A DNA stretch of 64,000 nucleotides from Rosettibacter firmus (GCF_036860695.1 NZ_JAYKGJ010000002.1:130001-194000), one strand, 5' to 3'; numbered from the stretch's first letter, positions 1 through 11,287 are shown. A program made the numbers and translations. The notes: generated from the sequence alone by a model not told the origin.

Positions 1-787
<787 letters not shown>

Positions 788-878
788 ATAAATTTTATTT
801 CAAGATAGATGCTAAAACGACTCTCTCTTTCAATCTATCATTTTAATGTTTTTCAAATCTTGTTCTTAAAAATTTTTT

Positions 879-993
<115 letters not shown>

Positions 994-1005
994 ATTTAAT
1001 AATTG

Positions 1006-1040
1006 AAACCCGCTTATATTTTTCTAAGCGGGTTTTTTTG
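1006..1040 (+). terminator. Rho-independent terminator of the rRNA operon
   Basis: A perfect 11-bp stem (AAACCCGCTTA at 1006-1016 with TAAGCGGGTTT at 1025-1035) and an 8-base loop are followed directly by a T run. It lies just after the 5S gene and separates the rRNA operon from hom. Confidence 0.92.
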
Positions 1041-1093
1041 TTTAAATAATAATTACTTTTTTATATTATAACTTTAAAAAAATAAATTTTGTT

Positions 1094-2128
1094 ATGAAAC
1101 AAAAAATAACACTCATTGGTTTTGGTACAGTAGCACAGGGCTTGTGCGAAATACTATTATCAAAAAGAAATGAATTAAAGAAAAATTATAACTATGAATT
1201 TGATATAGTTGCAATTAGTGACATAAAATATGGTACAGTGTTTAATCCTTCGGGTTTGAATATAAGAAATGTATTAAATGATATTCAAAAAAATGGGAAG
1301 TTTACTAAAAATACATATGAGTGGGACGCAATTGAAACTATAAAAAAATCTAATGCAAATGTAGTATGTGAATTAGCTTATACAAATTTAGTAAATGGTC
1401 AACCTGCTATTAATCATTGCAAAACTGCACTTAGTTTGAAAAAGCATGTTGTTACAAGCAATAAAGGTCCTGCTGTATTTGCATATAAAAAATTATCCAG
1501 TCTAGCTAAAAAAAATGGTGTTAAATTTTTAATCGAAGGAACTGTAATGAGTGGTACTCCAGTATTGAATCTTGCAAGAGGACCATTAGCTGGATGTAGA
1601 ATTAATTCTGTAAAAGGAATATTGAATGGTACAACAAACTTTATATTAACAAAGATGGAAGAAGGTTTGAGTTATCAGAATGCATTAGAAGAAGCAAAAA
1701 AGCTGGGTTATGCAGAAGCAGATCCAACCAACGATGTTGAAGGACTTGATGCAAAAGCTAAAGTTACAATTCTGGCAAATGTTTTAATGGGTATAAACTT
1801 AAAATTTGATAATGTTCAATGTGAAGGAATTACAAAATTAACTTTAAATGATATAGAAGAAGCAAAAAGAAAAAATTCAAGATGGAAACTTATTGCATCA
1901 ATAGAAAAAAATGGAGATGAAATAAAAGCATCTGTTAAACCAGAGTTAATCCCGTTAACTCATCCACTTGCTCAGGTAATGGGGTCAACAAATGCAATAA
2001 CTTTTGATACAGATTTACTTGGTGAATTAACAGTGATTGGAAAAGGAGCAGGCAAAACCGAAACTGGCTTTGCCATTTTAAGTGATTTATTATCTATTCA
2101 TCTTTCAAAAAATAAAAATCTTTATTAG
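1094..2128 (+). CDS. hom: Homoserine dehydrogenase
   Basis: NAD(P)-dependent reduction of aspartate semialdehyde to homoserine, a branch step to threonine and methionine. The 344-residue protein starts with a Rossmann loop (GFGTVAQGL, residues 8-16). It carries the family signature ILNGTTNFILTKM and the substrate-site block GYAEADPTNDVEG. The length fits the monofunctional form without the C-terminal ACT domain, so classical threonine feedback inhibition through ACT is not expected. It stands alone between the rRNA terminator and a convergent gene whose stop region overlaps its own by 4 bp. ATG start. Confidence 0.9.
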   Translation: MKQKITLIGFGTVAQGLCEILLSKRNELKKNYNYEFDIVAISDIKYGTVFNPSGLNIRNVLNDIQKNGKFTKNTYEWDAIETIKKSNANVVCELAYTNLVNGQPAINHCKTALSLKKHVVTSNKGPAVFAYKKLSSLAKKNGVKFLIEGTVMSGTPVLNLARGPLAGCRINSVKGILNGTTNFILTKMEEGLSYQNALEEAKKLGYAEADPTNDVEGLDAKAKVTILANVLMGINLKFDNVQCEGITKLTLNDIEEAKRKNSRWKLIASIEKNGDEIKASVKPELIPLTHPLAQVMGSTNAITFDTDLLGELTVIGKGAGKTETGFAILSDLLSIHLSKNKNLY

Positions 2129-2901
2129 TTATTATAACTTAATTGTAAAACATTCAGCATGTTTTTATGTATGTAAGGATTACTTGCTAAGAATTGTTTA
2201 CTAAAAATAGTTGCTTTGTTTCCATTAAAATCAGTTACAATTCCACCAGCTTCTTCAACAATTAACTTAGCAGCACAAACATCCCATGGATTTAAGAAAA
2301 CTTCCCAGAAACCATCAAAAACACCTTCTGCTACATAGCACATGTCAATAGCTGCTGAACCTAATCTACGTACAGCACGACTACATTTAAGAAATGCTAC
2401 AAATCTTTCTATAGCATGATCTGGATTTTCTTTAATATTATATGGGAAACCAGTTACAAGTACACTTTTTTCTAAATCATCATTGTCATTTACATGAAGT
2501 TTTCTATTATCACAATAAGAGCCATTTCCTTTTTCTGCAGTGTATAAAACATTTCTCATTATGTCATAAACAACACCATAAATAGTTTCATTATTTTTTT
2601 GAACTCCTATCGATACAGAAAAAATAGGAAGACCATGAGCAAAATTTGTAGTGCCATCCAAGGGATCAATAACCCATATATATTCTGATGAATAATTTTG
2701 TGTTCCGCTTTCTTCAGCAATTATTGAATGAGTGGGAAATTCTTTTCTTATAAAATCAATAATTAATTGCTCAGATTTTTTATCGATTTCTGTAACAAGA
2801 TTTGAAGAATTTGTTTTGTATTCAATTAAAAAATTTTTTCTGAATCCTTCACGGATTACTTCACCAGCTTCTTTTGCAATGTTAATCACTTTATCAATCA
2901 T
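2125..2901 (-). CDS. Inositol monophosphatase family phosphatase (SuhB-like)
   Basis: Mg2+-dependent phosphomonoesterase, 258 residues, the usual family length. The metal-binding motifs are intact: EESG at 63-66, WVIDPLDGTTNFAHG with Asp79 and Asp82, and WDVCAAKLIVEEAGG near 206. Substrate cannot be read from sequence: members hydrolyse inositol phosphate or, in some bacteria and plants, histidinol phosphate. The second option matters here because the phosphatase domain of HisB in this window has lost its active site. Transcribed alone, convergent with hom. Confidence 0.85.
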   Translation of the reverse strand: MIDKVINIAKEAGEVIREGFRKNFLIEYKTNSSNLVTEIDKKSEQLIIDFIRKEFPTHSIIAEESGTQNYSSEYIWVIDPLDGTTNFAHGLPIFSVSIGVQKNNETIYGVVYDIMRNVLYTAEKGNGSYCDNRKLHVNDNDDLEKSVLVTGFPYNIKENPDHAIERFVAFLKCSRAVRRLGSAAIDMCYVAEGVFDGFWEVFLNPWDVCAAKLIVEEAGGIVTDFNGNKATIFSKQFLASNPYIHKNMLNVLQLSYNN

Positions 2902-3111
2902 TTATAACCCAATGAATTTTTTTGAAGTACAAAATTAATCATATTTTTTTAGTTAATCATTAGAGTGTTTCTGTAAAGTATCAAGAAATTTGAATTCCAT
3001 GGTTATAAAAAAATATTACATAAACTTTTAGAACAAAACTATTCGATAAGAAATTTAAATGAACAATGATATATCTTACTTGTCAGTTAATCTGATCTTA
3101 TGAGAGATTAA

Positions 3112-3138
3112 ATTATTTATAAATATTTCATAAATAAT
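3112..3138. promoter_or_regulatory. AT-only 9-N9-9 inverted repeat upstream of lon
   Basis: ATTATTTAT and ATAAATAAT form a perfect 9-bp inverted repeat separated by 9 bases, about 90 bases before the lon start. The spacing is that of the CIRCE heat-shock operator but the sequence is not. In DNA this AT-rich it may be chance. The surrounding gap (2902-3229) holds nothing else I recognise. Confidence 0.25.
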
Positions 3139-3229
3139 AGAGTGTACATTTCATTATCTTGATAGCACCTCAACATTTTGGTATATTTTGATGTGAAAAA
3201 CAATTTTCAATGTTACAAAAAGGATTATA

Positions 3230-5632
3230 ATGGAAGAAAAATTATTTGCTCAAACTTCTGAATACTCGATGATTGAAGATATTCCCAAAATATTACCTGT
3301 CTTGCCTTTAAGAGATAATGTAATTTTTCCATATATGATATTTCCAATTTTAGTTGGAAGGGAACAATCAATTAGAGCTGCGAACTATGCTCTGGATAAC
3401 TCTAAATACATATTTCTTGCAGCTCAAAAACGTTCAAATATTGATGAACCTACAAGAGATGATATTTATACTGATGGAACTATTGCAAAAATTATTCAGA
3501 TATTGAAACTCCCTAATGGATTATTAAAAATTTTAGTAGATGGTGTAATACAGGGAAGGATTTCTCGCTTTACTGAGAGAACAAATTTTTTTGAAGCTGA
3601 AATTGAAGTCATATCACCAGCAGAAGAAGATCCACGCGAAATGAAAGCTTTGATTCGGCAGATGTCGAATCTTTTCAAAGAGTATGTTAAGATTAATAAA
3701 GCATTGCCACCCGAAGCATTGACTGCATTCGAAAATATTGAAGAACCTGATAGAAAACTTTTTTATGTAGCTGCAAATATTAACCAGTCTATTGAAGTAA
3801 AACAGAAAATACTTCAAAAATACTCGCTCAAAGAACAAATGTATGAAGTGATAAGGATTCTGAATTCTGAGATTGAGATATTGAAAATAGAGAAAGAAAT
3901 TGAAAATAAAGTTCAGGAAAATATAGCTAAGACGCAGAGAAAATTTATTATTCAAGAACAGATAAGGATATTGCAAGAAGAACTTGGAGAAGAAGAAGAT
4001 GTTTCGCCAGAGTTTGTTAAGTTAAAAGAGCAGATAATTAAAGCTAAAATGCCTAAACAGGCACACGAAAAAGCTATGGAAGAATTAAATAAACTTAAGA
4101 AAACTCCACCAAGTTCTCCCGAAGCAACAGTTATTCGAAATTATCTGGATTGGTTAATCGATGTTCCATGGTATAAGAAAACAAAAGATAATCTCGATAT
4201 AAAAAATGTAAGAAAAATTTTAGATGAAGATCATTATGGACTTGATAAACCAAAAGAAAGAATTGTTGAACATATTGCAGTTTTAAATCTTGTTAAAAGT
4301 ATGCGTGGACAGATATTATGTTTTGTAGGACCTCCTGGAGTTGGAAAAACTTCATTAGGTAAATCAATAGCCAGAGCACTGGGAAGAAATTTTGTTAGGA
4401 TTTCATTAGGTGGTGTAAAAGACGAAGCAGAAATTCGTGGGCATAGAAGAACATATATTGGTTCAATGCCAGGCAAAATAATTCAATCCATGAAACGAGC
4501 AAAAACAATCAATCCAGTTATGTTGCTTGATGAAATTGATAAAATGAGTATGGATTTCCGTGGCGATCCTTCATCTGCAATGCTTGAAGTACTCGACCCC
4601 GAACAAAATCATACTTTTAATGATCACTATCTTGAAGTAGATTATGATTTATCGCAGGTAATGTTTATTACAACTGCTAATGTAAGATATAATATTCCAC
4701 TCCCTTTACAGGATAGAATGGAAATAATAGAATTACCAGGTTATCTTGAATTCGAAAAGTTTGAAATAGCAAAACGTCATATTATTCCCAAACAAATTAA
4801 AGCACATGGACTTGAAAAATTTAAAATCGAGTTTAAGGATGAAGCTATAAATAAAATTATTACTGAATATACAAGAGAAGCTGGAGTAAGAAACTTAGAA
4901 CGTGAAATTGCTTCTGTACTTAGAAAAACAGCTCGAGAAATTGTTCTTGCTAATTATGGTAATGGTAAGAAAAAATCAAAAAAGAATTTTGTGATTGATT
5001 GTGAAACAATCGAGAAATTTCTTGGTGTTCCAAAATATAGAACGCAAAAAGCAAATAAAGAATTGAGAGTTGGTAGTGTAACTGGTTTAGCATGGACAAG
5101 TGTAGGTGGAGAAATCTTACAGGTTGATGCAACAGTAATGCCCGGTTCTGAAAAATTAACTCTTACCGGTCAGATTGGTGATGTAATGAAAGAATCTGCT
5201 ATGGCAGCATTAAGTTATTTGCGTTCTAATGCAAAAGAATTTGGATTACCTCCACATTTTAATAAAGGGAAAGAAATTCATATTCATTTACCTGAAGGTG
5301 CTATACCAAAAGATGGTCCTTCTGCAGGAATTACTATGGCAATGGCATTATATTCTGCTTTCAGTGGAAAACCAGCAAGAAATGATGTTGCTATGACAGG
5401 TGAAATAACTCTTCGTGGAAATGTTCTTCCAATAGGAGGATTAAACGAAAAACTTCTGGCTGCAAGAAGAAATGATATTTCAATTGTACTTATACCTAAA
5501 GAAAATGAAAAAGATTTGAACGAGATTAAACCAGAAGTTAAAGAGGGATTAAAAATAATTCCCATCTCAACTATAAAAGAAGCTATTCCTTATGTATTTG
5601 GTGATATTAAGAGCAAGAAGAAGAAAAAATAA
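3230..5632 (+). CDS. lon: ATP-dependent Lon protease
   Basis: Cytosolic AAA+ serine protease that degrades damaged and regulatory proteins. All 800 residues are present: an N-terminal substrate-binding domain (about 20-220), a coiled-coil stretch, an AAA+ module with Walker [10 protein letters not shown] near 367-375 and Walker [11 protein letters not shown], and the C-terminal protease. The protease shows the Ser-Lys dyad as Ser698 in KDGPSAGIT and Lys741 in [11 protein letters not shown]. It ends in a lysine-rich tail. ATG with AAAGGA upstream. It may be cotranscribed with the next gene, 41 bases downstream. Confidence 0.96.
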   Translation: MEEKLFAQTSEYSMIEDIPKILPVLPLRDNVIFPYMIFPILVGREQSIRAANYALDNSKYIFLAAQKRSNIDEPTRDDIYTDGTIAKIIQILKLPNGLLKILVDGVIQGRISRFTERTNFFEAEIEVISPAEEDPREMKALIRQMSNLFKEYVKINKALPPEALTAFENIEEPDRKLFYVAANINQSIEVKQKILQKYSLKEQMYEVIRILNSEIEILKIEKEIENKVQENIAKTQRKFIIQEQIRILQEELGEEEDVSPEFVKLKEQIIKAKMPKQAHEKAMEELNKLKKTPPSSPEATVIRNYLDWLIDVPWYKKTKDNLDIKNVRKILDEDHYGLDKPKERIVEHIAVLNLVKSMRGQILCFVGPPGVGKTSLGKSIARALGRNFVRISLGGVKDEAEIRGHRRTYIGSMPGKIIQSMKRAKTINPVMLLDEIDKMSMDFRGDPSSAMLEVLDPEQNHTFNDHYLEVDYDLSQVMFITTANVRYNIPLPLQDRMEIIELPGYLEFEKFEIAKRHIIPKQIKAHGLEKFKIEFKDEAINKIITEYTREAGVRNLEREIASVLRKTAREIVLANYGNGKKKSKKNFVIDCETIEKFLGVPKYRTQKANKELRVGSVTGLAWTSVGGEILQVDATVMPGSEKLTLTGQIGDVMKESAMAALSYLRSNAKEFGLPPHFNKGKEIHIHLPEGAIPKDGPSAGITMAMALYSAFSGKPARNDVAMTGEITLRGNVLPIGGLNEKLLAARRNDISIVLIPKENEKDLNEIKPEVKEGLKIIPISTIKEAIPYVFGDIKSKKKKK

Positions 5633-5673
5633 TCTTATTTAATAATTAATTTATTATAACTTTTTGATAATTA

Positions 5674-6189
5674 ATGGCAGAACAAATAATTGTAAATAAA
5701 AATTTATCAGACGAAGAAATTTATAAGACCATAATTCCACAAATAGAAAATTTAATTAATGCTGATGATGCTTTAATATCTTCATTTGCAAATTTTACAG
5801 CTGCATTAAAAGAAGCATTTGATAAAATTAGCTGGATAGGTTTTTATTTTTTGAAAGATAACAAATTAGTTCTTGGTCCATTCCAGGGGAAAATTGCATG
5901 TACAGAAATTGAACTTGGTAAAGGTGTATGTGGAACATCTGCTTTAAAAAAAGAAACTATAATTGTAGAAAATGTTAATGAATTTCCAGGGCATATTGTA
6001 TGTGATTCAGAATCAAAATCCGAAATTGTAATTCCTTTATTGAAAGATAATAATGTCATTGGAGTACTTGATTTGGATAGTTATGAATATTCTGCATTTA
6101 ATGAAATTGATAAAATTTATTTAGAAAATCTTTGTAACTTGTTAATGAAAAAAATTCGTTTGAATCAATTACACAATCTAATCGTTTAA
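5674..6189 (+). CDS. msrC: Free methionine-(R)-sulfoxide reductase (GAF-type)
   Basis: Reduces free methionine R-sulfoxide with thiol chemistry. The 171-residue protein is a single GAF domain with the three family cysteines, Cys76, Cys86 and Cys110, in blocks CTEIELGKGVCG and FPGHIVCDSES. Their spacing (10 and 24) equals that of the E. coli enzyme (Cys84, 94, 118), which separates it from ligand-binding GAF domains. It lies between lon and dnaX, 4 bases before the dnaX start, so probably one transcript. Confidence 0.88.
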   Translation: MAEQIIVNKNLSDEEIYKTIIPQIENLINADDALISSFANFTAALKEAFDKISWIGFYFLKDNKLVLGPFQGKIACTEIELGKGVCGTSALKKETIIVENVNEFPGHIVCDSESKSEIVIPLLKDNNVIGVLDLDSYEYSAFNEIDKIYLENLCNLLMKKIRLNQLHNLIV

Positions 6190-6193
6190 TAAT

Positions 6194-7810
6194 ATGAACT
6201 ATATAGTAACAGCTCGTAAATGGAGACCACAAAAATTTGATGAAGTGGTTGGTCAAGAACATATAACCACAACATTAAAAAATGCCATTCGTAATAATAG
6301 AGTTGCTCATGCATATTTATTTGCTGGACCTCGAGGTGTTGGGAAAACTACTACTGCTCGTATATTAGCAAAGGTATTGAATTGTCTTAATCCTCAGGAT
6401 GGAGAACCTTGCAATGAATGTGAAATGTGCAAAGATTTTCTTAATTCTCAAACACTTGATATAATTGAAATTGATGGAGCATCTAATAGAAGAATAGAAG
6501 AGATAAGAACATTAAGAGAATCTGTTAAATATGCACCTACCAAAGGAAAATATAAAATCTATATTATTGATGAAGTTCACATGCTTACAACAGAATCCTT
6601 CAATGCTCTACTTAAAACTCTTGAAGAGCCCCCAGAACATACACTTTTCATTTTTGCAACCACAGATGTTCATAAAGTTCCGCTAACAATAATTTCAAGA
6701 TGCCAGAGATTTGATTTCAGAAGAATTGAATTAAATACAATTAAAAAACTTCTTAAAAATATAGCTGATGCTGAAGGAATTGAAATTGATGATACAGCTT
6801 TAACAATAATTGCAAAGAAAGCAGATGGTGCTTTAAGAGATGCACAAAGTCTTTTCGATCAGGCAATTTCTTTTAGTGGAAATAAAGTTGATTCTACTCT
6901 TCTTTCTAAAATGTTCAATTTGATTGATGAGGAAATTTATTTTGAAATTTCTGATGCAATTCTTGATAAAAATTATAAATCAGCTTTTGAAATCTCTCAA
7001 AAAATTTATGACAATGGATGGAATTATATTGATTTCTTAAATGGCTTAAATGAACATTTTAGAAATATCTTAACAGTTGTTATAAGAAAAGATGCTAAAT
7101 TAGTTGAAACTGCTGATATCTATAAAAACAAATATCTATCTTATTTAGATAAATTTTCAGAAAGTGATTTATTAAGAATTCTTACATTTATTAATAAAAC
7201 ACAATATGAATTAAAAGCCTCTTCTAATCCAAAATTAAAAATTGAAATAGCACTATGCCAATTAATAGGTATTGAAAAATCAGAAACAATTAATGAATTG
7301 ATTTCTAAAATTAATGCAGGTAATCTAAATTCAGAACTTAAGGAAAAAGAGACAGGTTATTCCAGCGATAATATTAAAAAAAAAGAACTATCTAACGTAA
7401 GACCAGCCTTCAAATCAGAAGTCAAAATTCCAGAAGTAAAAGAATTTATTCCGCCTACAGCTAATGATTCAGATGATTTTAAAAATATAATTGCAAAATG
7501 GCACGAATTTGTTGAACAGGTAAAAACCGAAAAAATATTTTTTGGCTCGGTATTAATAAATTCTAATCCAGTAAACTTTATTGATAATAAACTAAAAATC
7601 GAAGTTGAAAAGCCAGAAGACTGGGATATAATTTGTGATAATAAAAGCTACCTTGATAAAAAAACAAAAGATTTTTTTGGAAAAAAAATTGAATTCGATA
7701 TAGCAAAAAATACAGACACACAAAATATTCATAAGAGCAATTTGAAAGATGAAAACCCTCTTATAAATGCTATAATCGAAAAGCTCGGTGCTAAAGAAAT
7801 TAAAAAATAA
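6194..7810 (+). CDS. dnaX: DNA polymerase III subunit gamma/tau
   Basis: Clamp-loader ATPase of the replisome. The 538-residue tau form shows Walker A GPRGVGKTT near residue 45, a four-cysteine zinc module (CLNPQDGEPCNECEMC), and the DEVH Walker B (IYIIDEVHML). The three AAA+/collar domains end near residue 370, followed by a Lys/Glu-rich linker and a C-terminal domain that would contact the polymerase. A run of nine A bases in the linker predicts a shorter gamma form by slippage (separate entry). ATG start, closely spaced with neighbours on both sides. Confidence 0.95.
   Translation: MNYIVTARKWRPQKFDEVVGQEHITTTLKNAIRNNRVAHAYLFAGPRGVGKTTTARILAKVLNCLNPQDGEPCNECEMCKDFLNSQTLDIIEIDGASNRRIEEIRTLRESVKYAPTKGKYKIYIIDEVHMLTTESFNALLKTLEEPPEHTLFIFATTDVHKVPLTIISRCQRFDFRRIELNTIKKLLKNIADAEGIEIDDTALTIIAKKADGALRDAQSLFDQAISFSGNKVDSTLLSKMFNLIDEEIYFEISDAILDKNYKSAFEISQKIYDNGWNYIDFLNGLNEHFRNILTVVIRKDAKLVETADIYKNKYLSYLDKFSESDLLRILTFINKTQYELKASSNPKLKIEIALCQLIGIEKSETINELISKINAGNLNSELKEKETGYSSDNIKKKELSNVRPAFKSEVKIPEVKEFIPPTANDSDDFKNIIAKWHEFVEQVKTEKIFFGSVLINSNPVNFIDNKLKIEVEKPEDWDIICDNKSYLDKKTKDFFGKKIEFDIAKNTDTQNIHKSNLKDENPLINAIIEKLGAKEIKK
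7376..7384 (+). other. A9 slippery run in dnaX, predicted gamma/tau slippage site
   Basis: Nine A bases followed by G encode Lys395-Lys397 and lie in the linker after the clamp-loader core. One added A gives AGA ACT ATC TAA; one lost A gives AAG AAC TAT CTA ACG TAA. Both shifted frames stop within four or five codons, giving a product of about 400 residues. Thermus thermophilus dnaX makes gamma by transcriptional slippage at a similar A9 run. Confidence 0.65.
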
Positions 7811-7812
7811 TA

Positions 7813-8511
7813 ATGAACTTTTATAATTGTATTGTAAGTTTTAGTTTCGTTATTCTTTTCACAATTCAATCTTTTTCTCAAGAAGATTTTTATTATAGAG
7901 TCTGGCAATTAAACAACCAGGATTCTATTGCAGGATTTAAGACAACATTCCTTATTGATAAACCAGATAAAATTAAAACACAATTTGGCGAATCTTTATA
8001 TTTTGATGGAATTAATGATGGCTTATTGATTAATCACAATCCAGTTGCAGGTTTCACTAATTTTACAATCGAAATTTTATTTATGCCAGATTCTTCTTCA
8101 AACTTGGATAATTATGAGCAAAGATTTTTACACATTAAAAATTCGGATGATAGTAGAAGAATTCTTATTGAATTAAGATTAGTTAGAAATAACAAATGGT
8201 CACTTGATACATTTATTAAATCAGAAAATTCTCGATGTACACTTATCGATACCTCTCTTCAACATCCAACAAATCAATGGTATCATGTAGCATTAACATA
8301 CAGTGATGGTTTGATGAAACATTATGTTAATGGTAATAAAGAACTTGAAGGTAAGGTAGATTATCAACCAATAGATAGCGAAGCTAAAATATCAATTGGC
8401 GTTAGGCAAAATATGAAATCCTGGTTTAAAGGAACGATAAGTTATATTAGTTTTACAAATAAATCATTAAATCCCGAAGAGTTTTTACTCTTAAGGAAAA
8501 TTCACTATTAA
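7813..8511 (+). CDS. Secreted LamG/concanavalin-like domain protein
   Basis: 232 residues with an N-terminal signal peptide (hydrophobic segment about 8-20, cleavage near FSQ-E). The rest is one LamG-like jelly roll: a GLLINHNPVAGFTNFTIEILF strand pair near residues 66-86, then NQWYHVALTYSDGLMKHYVNG, the usual 'W.hva.t..g....yvnG' pattern. Such domains bind carbohydrate or act as structural modules; no enzyme motif is visible and no sorting domain follows. It starts 3 bases after dnaX and may be read through from it. Function unknown. Confidence 0.7.
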   Translation: MNFYNCIVSFSFVILFTIQSFSQEDFYYRVWQLNNQDSIAGFKTTFLIDKPDKIKTQFGESLYFDGINDGLLINHNPVAGFTNFTIEILFMPDSSSNLDNYEQRFLHIKNSDDSRRILIELRLVRNNKWSLDTFIKSENSRCTLIDTSLQHPTNQWYHVALTYSDGLMKHYVNGNKELEGKVDYQPIDSEAKISIGVRQNMKSWFKGTISYISFTNKSLNPEEFLLLRKIHY

Positions 8512-8707
8512 TTATTCTTAACATTATTAATAAAAACCTTCCGGGAATGAACTTTTTCATTTCTTTAATATTTATTGGAGTTATTTACGATCAATAATTT
8601 TAATACGAATAAAAGTAAATAATCTAATTTGTAGGTTTTACAATGCAAGTATAAATATCATGAAAGAAAACAAATATAGAAAAACAAACATTGAAGGTTA
8701 AAACTTG

Positions 8708-8781
8708 TGGGCCCAGAAGGACTTGAACCTCCGACCCGCTGATTATGAGTCAGCTGCTCTAACCAACTGAGCTATGGGCCC
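8708..8781 (-). tRNA. tRNA with CAT anticodon (tRNA-Met elongator or tRNA-Ile2)
   Basis: A complete cloverleaf on the minus strand: acceptor stem GGGCCCA/TGGGCCC with discriminator A, D arm AGCTCAGTTGGTTAGAGC, anticodon stem GCTGA/TCAGC with loop CTCATAA, and T loop TTCAAGT. The CAT anticodon is ambiguous: with lysidine it reads isoleucine AUA, unmodified it reads methionine. The GGGCC acceptor end resembles Bacteroidota tRNA-Ile2, but I cannot decide. No CCA is encoded. The gap 8512-8707 holds nothing else I recognise. Confidence 0.93.
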
Positions 8782-8927
8782 TAAAAAAGTGATGCAAAAA
8801 TAATGCTTTGTAAAAATGAATGCAAATTTTTTAACAAAAAGTATATCAATTTTTATTAAATCAAAAGATAATTTAATGTTATCACTAATACGATTTTTAT
8901 TACAATTAGTTAATTCATCAGTTTAAA

Positions 8928-9146
8928 TCATCTTTTCAATTTTTTTAATTTTAAAAATTTTTGTAATCCATTTTTAAATTTATCATGCATTCTTCTTGCC
9001 CAGATATATTCAGTCCCTAAAATTCCAAGTCCAGCTGGAATTATTAAATAGGCTGGACCAGGTACAATTATCATGATTATTCCAATAATTAATAAAATTC
9101 CTCCAATTATACTTATGAATAACTTTTTAATTTTCATTTTTCTCAT
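8928..9146 (-). CDS. Small PGPGW-type membrane protein
   Basis: 72 residues, mostly one hydrophobic hairpin: a segment at about 9-29 (LFISIIGGILLIIGIIMIIV), the family-type motif PGPAYLIIPAGLGILGTEY, and a basic C-terminal tail rich in Lys and Arg. This matches small inner-membrane proteins of the PGPGW family of unknown function. It is the last gene before the prolyl oligopeptidase on the same strand, 35 bases downstream of that gene's stop on the chromosome map but transcribed after it; a shared transcript is possible. Confidence 0.7.
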   Translation of the reverse strand: MRKMKIKKLFISIIGGILLIIGIIMIIVPGPAYLIIPAGLGILGTEYIWARRMHDKFKNGLQKFLKLKKLKR

Positions 9147-9181
9147 AAGACTAATTTTCGTTAATGAGTTTTAATTTATTA

Positions 9182-11287
9182 TTAATATATTGGTGTTATT
9201 CCTAAATTATAAAACATAAATGACCATAAATCTGTGTATAACTCAATCGATTTGGAAGTACTTGTTCCAGCACCGTGTCCTACTTTTGTTTCTATACGAA
9301 TTAAAGCAGGATTGTTGCCAGAATTTTTTTCTTGCAGTGTAGCAATATATTTAAATGAATGAGCTGGAAATACTCGATCATCATGATCTGCAGTGGTTAC
9401 TAATGTTGCTGGATACTCAACATTTTTGATATTATGTAGCGGTGAATATTTTATTAAGTATTTAAATTGTTCTGGATTATCACTTGAACCATATTCTGAT
9501 ATCCATGCCCAACCAATTGTAAATTTATGAAAGCGTAACATATCCATAACTCCTACCATGGGGAATGCAACTTTAAATAAATCCGGTCTTTGATTTATAA
9601 CAGCACCAACTAATAATCCACCATTAGAACCGCCCTGTATAGCTAACATTTGAGGAGATGTATAATTATTTTTTATTAACCACTCAGCAGCAGAAATAAA
9701 ATCATCAAATACATTTTGTTTCTTTTCAAACATGCCTGCTTTGTGCCATGTTTCACCATATTCACCACCACCACGTATGCAAGCTAATGCATACACAAAA
9801 CCATTTTCTAATAAAGATAATCTTGGAATTGCGAATGATGGCAATTGTGATATTTTAAAGCCACCATAAGCGTATAACAATGCAGGATTTTTCCCGTTTA
9901 GTTCTAAATCTTTTTTGTGTATTAAAAACATTGGGATTTTTGTTTCATCTTTACTTTCATAAAAAACTTGATGAACTTCATAATTCTCAGATTCAAAATT
10001 AACCTTGCTTTTCTTAAATAATTCTGACTTATTGTTTATAACATCATATCTATAGATTGTAGGTGGGTAAGTAAAAGATGTAAATGTATAAAATGTTTCT
10101 GTATCATTATTTTTTCCAGAAAAACCATAAACAGTACCTATTGTTGGTAACTTGATATCATAAAGATAATTTCCTTCTTCATTAAATATAGATATTTTAC
10201 TGTGAGCATCTTCTAAATATGTTACTATTAATTTGTCTCCAACATGTGCAACATTTTGAATTACATTTTTAGATTCTGGAATCAGTGTCTTCCAATTTTC
10301 TTTTTCTGGATTCTTTAAATCAATTAATACTAATTTGTTATTTGGAGCTTCATAATTTGTAAGGACTAAAAATTTATCATTAATATTGTCAATGAAATTA
10401 TATTCTGCTTCAAATTGATCAATTAATTTTATAATAGAACTATTATTCGAGAGATTTTTATACCACAATAAATTGTATGAAGAAGAGCCTTCCGCTACAT
10501 AGATAATCAAATATTTTTCATCATCTGAAACAGTTGCTTCAAATAATCGTTTAGGATGTTGACGATCTTCGATTACAAGTTCATCTTCTGATTGAGAAGT
10601 ACCAATTTTGTGATAGAATACTTTTTGAAACTGATTTGATTGTTTTAATTCTTCTCCCTTTTTAGGTTCATCATATCTTCCATAAAAGAATCCATTTTTA
10701 TACCAGGCGTTACCTGTAAATTTAGACCAGAGTATTTTATCACTTAGTAATTTTTTTGTAGACAAATCCATCACATAGAATTCTCGCCAGTCTGAACCTC
10801 CTCGTGAAATACCATAGCTTAGATATTTATTATCTTTAGAAAAATAAATTCCAGAAAGAGAAATTGATCCATCTTCTGATAATTTGTTTGGATCAATTAA
10901 GACTTCAGGAGTTCCATTAATTCCTTTTTGAATATAATATACATTTTGTTCCTGTAGCCCATCATTTTTTGAGTAAATATAATATTCACCAATTTTTATG
11001 GGATTAGTATATCTTTCATAATTCCATAAATCAGTCAATCTTTTTTTTATTTTTTCTCTGAAAGGAATATTTGAAAAGTAGCTGTTTGTCAGTTCATTCT
11101 GTGCTTTAATCCACTCTTTAGTTTCTTCTGAGTTTAAATCTTCAAGCCATCTATAAGGATCTTCTACATTTGTTCCATGGTAATTATCAATGTGTGAAAT
11201 TTTTTTCGCTGGTGGATAATGAAGTTGCTGGCAGAAAACCTGTAATTGTAGAAAAACAATTAGAATTATTGTTATTAGATTTTTCAT
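9182..11287 (-). CDS. Prolyl oligopeptidase (S9A family), exported
   Basis: Serine peptidase that cuts short peptides after proline. I start it at the ATG complementary to 11285-11287, because this puts a signal peptide (MKNLITIILIVFLQLQVFC) at the N terminus; the ATG 87 bases earlier adds a non-hydrophobic stretch. The result is 701 residues: an N-terminal beta-propeller, then an alpha/beta hydrolase domain with nucleophile serine in GGSNGG, Asp in TADHDDRVFP and His in KVGHGAG. The cysteine near the cleavage point could make it a lipoprotein, but the lipobox (FLQLQVFC) is imperfect. Confidence 0.92.
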   Translation of the reverse strand: MKNLITIILIVFLQLQVFCQQLHYPPAKKISHIDNYHGTNVEDPYRWLEDLNSEETKEWIKAQNELTNSYFSNIPFREKIKKRLTDLWNYERYTNPIKIGEYYIYSKNDGLQEQNVYYIQKGINGTPEVLIDPNKLSEDGSISLSGIYFSKDNKYLSYGISRGGSDWREFYVMDLSTKKLLSDKILWSKFTGNAWYKNGFFYGRYDEPKKGEELKQSNQFQKVFYHKIGTSQSEDELVIEDRQHPKRLFEATVSDDEKYLIIYVAEGSSSYNLLWYKNLSNNSSIIKLIDQFEAEYNFIDNINDKFLVLTNYEAPNNKLVLIDLKNPEKENWKTLIPESKNVIQNVAHVGDKLIVTYLEDAHSKISIFNEEGNYLYDIKLPTIGTVYGFSGKNNDTETFYTFTSFTYPPTIYRYDVINNKSELFKKSKVNFESENYEVHQVFYESKDETKIPMFLIHKKDLELNGKNPALLYAYGGFKISQLPSFAIPRLSLLENGFVYALACIRGGGEYGETWHKAGMFEKKQNVFDDFISAAEWLIKNNYTSPQMLAIQGGSNGGLLVGAVINQRPDLFKVAFPMVGVMDMLRFHKFTIGWAWISEYGSSDNPEQFKYLIKYSPLHNIKNVEYPATLVTTADHDDRVFPAHSFKYIATLQEKNSGNNPALIRIETKVGHGAGTSTSKSIELYTDLWSFMFYNLGITPIY

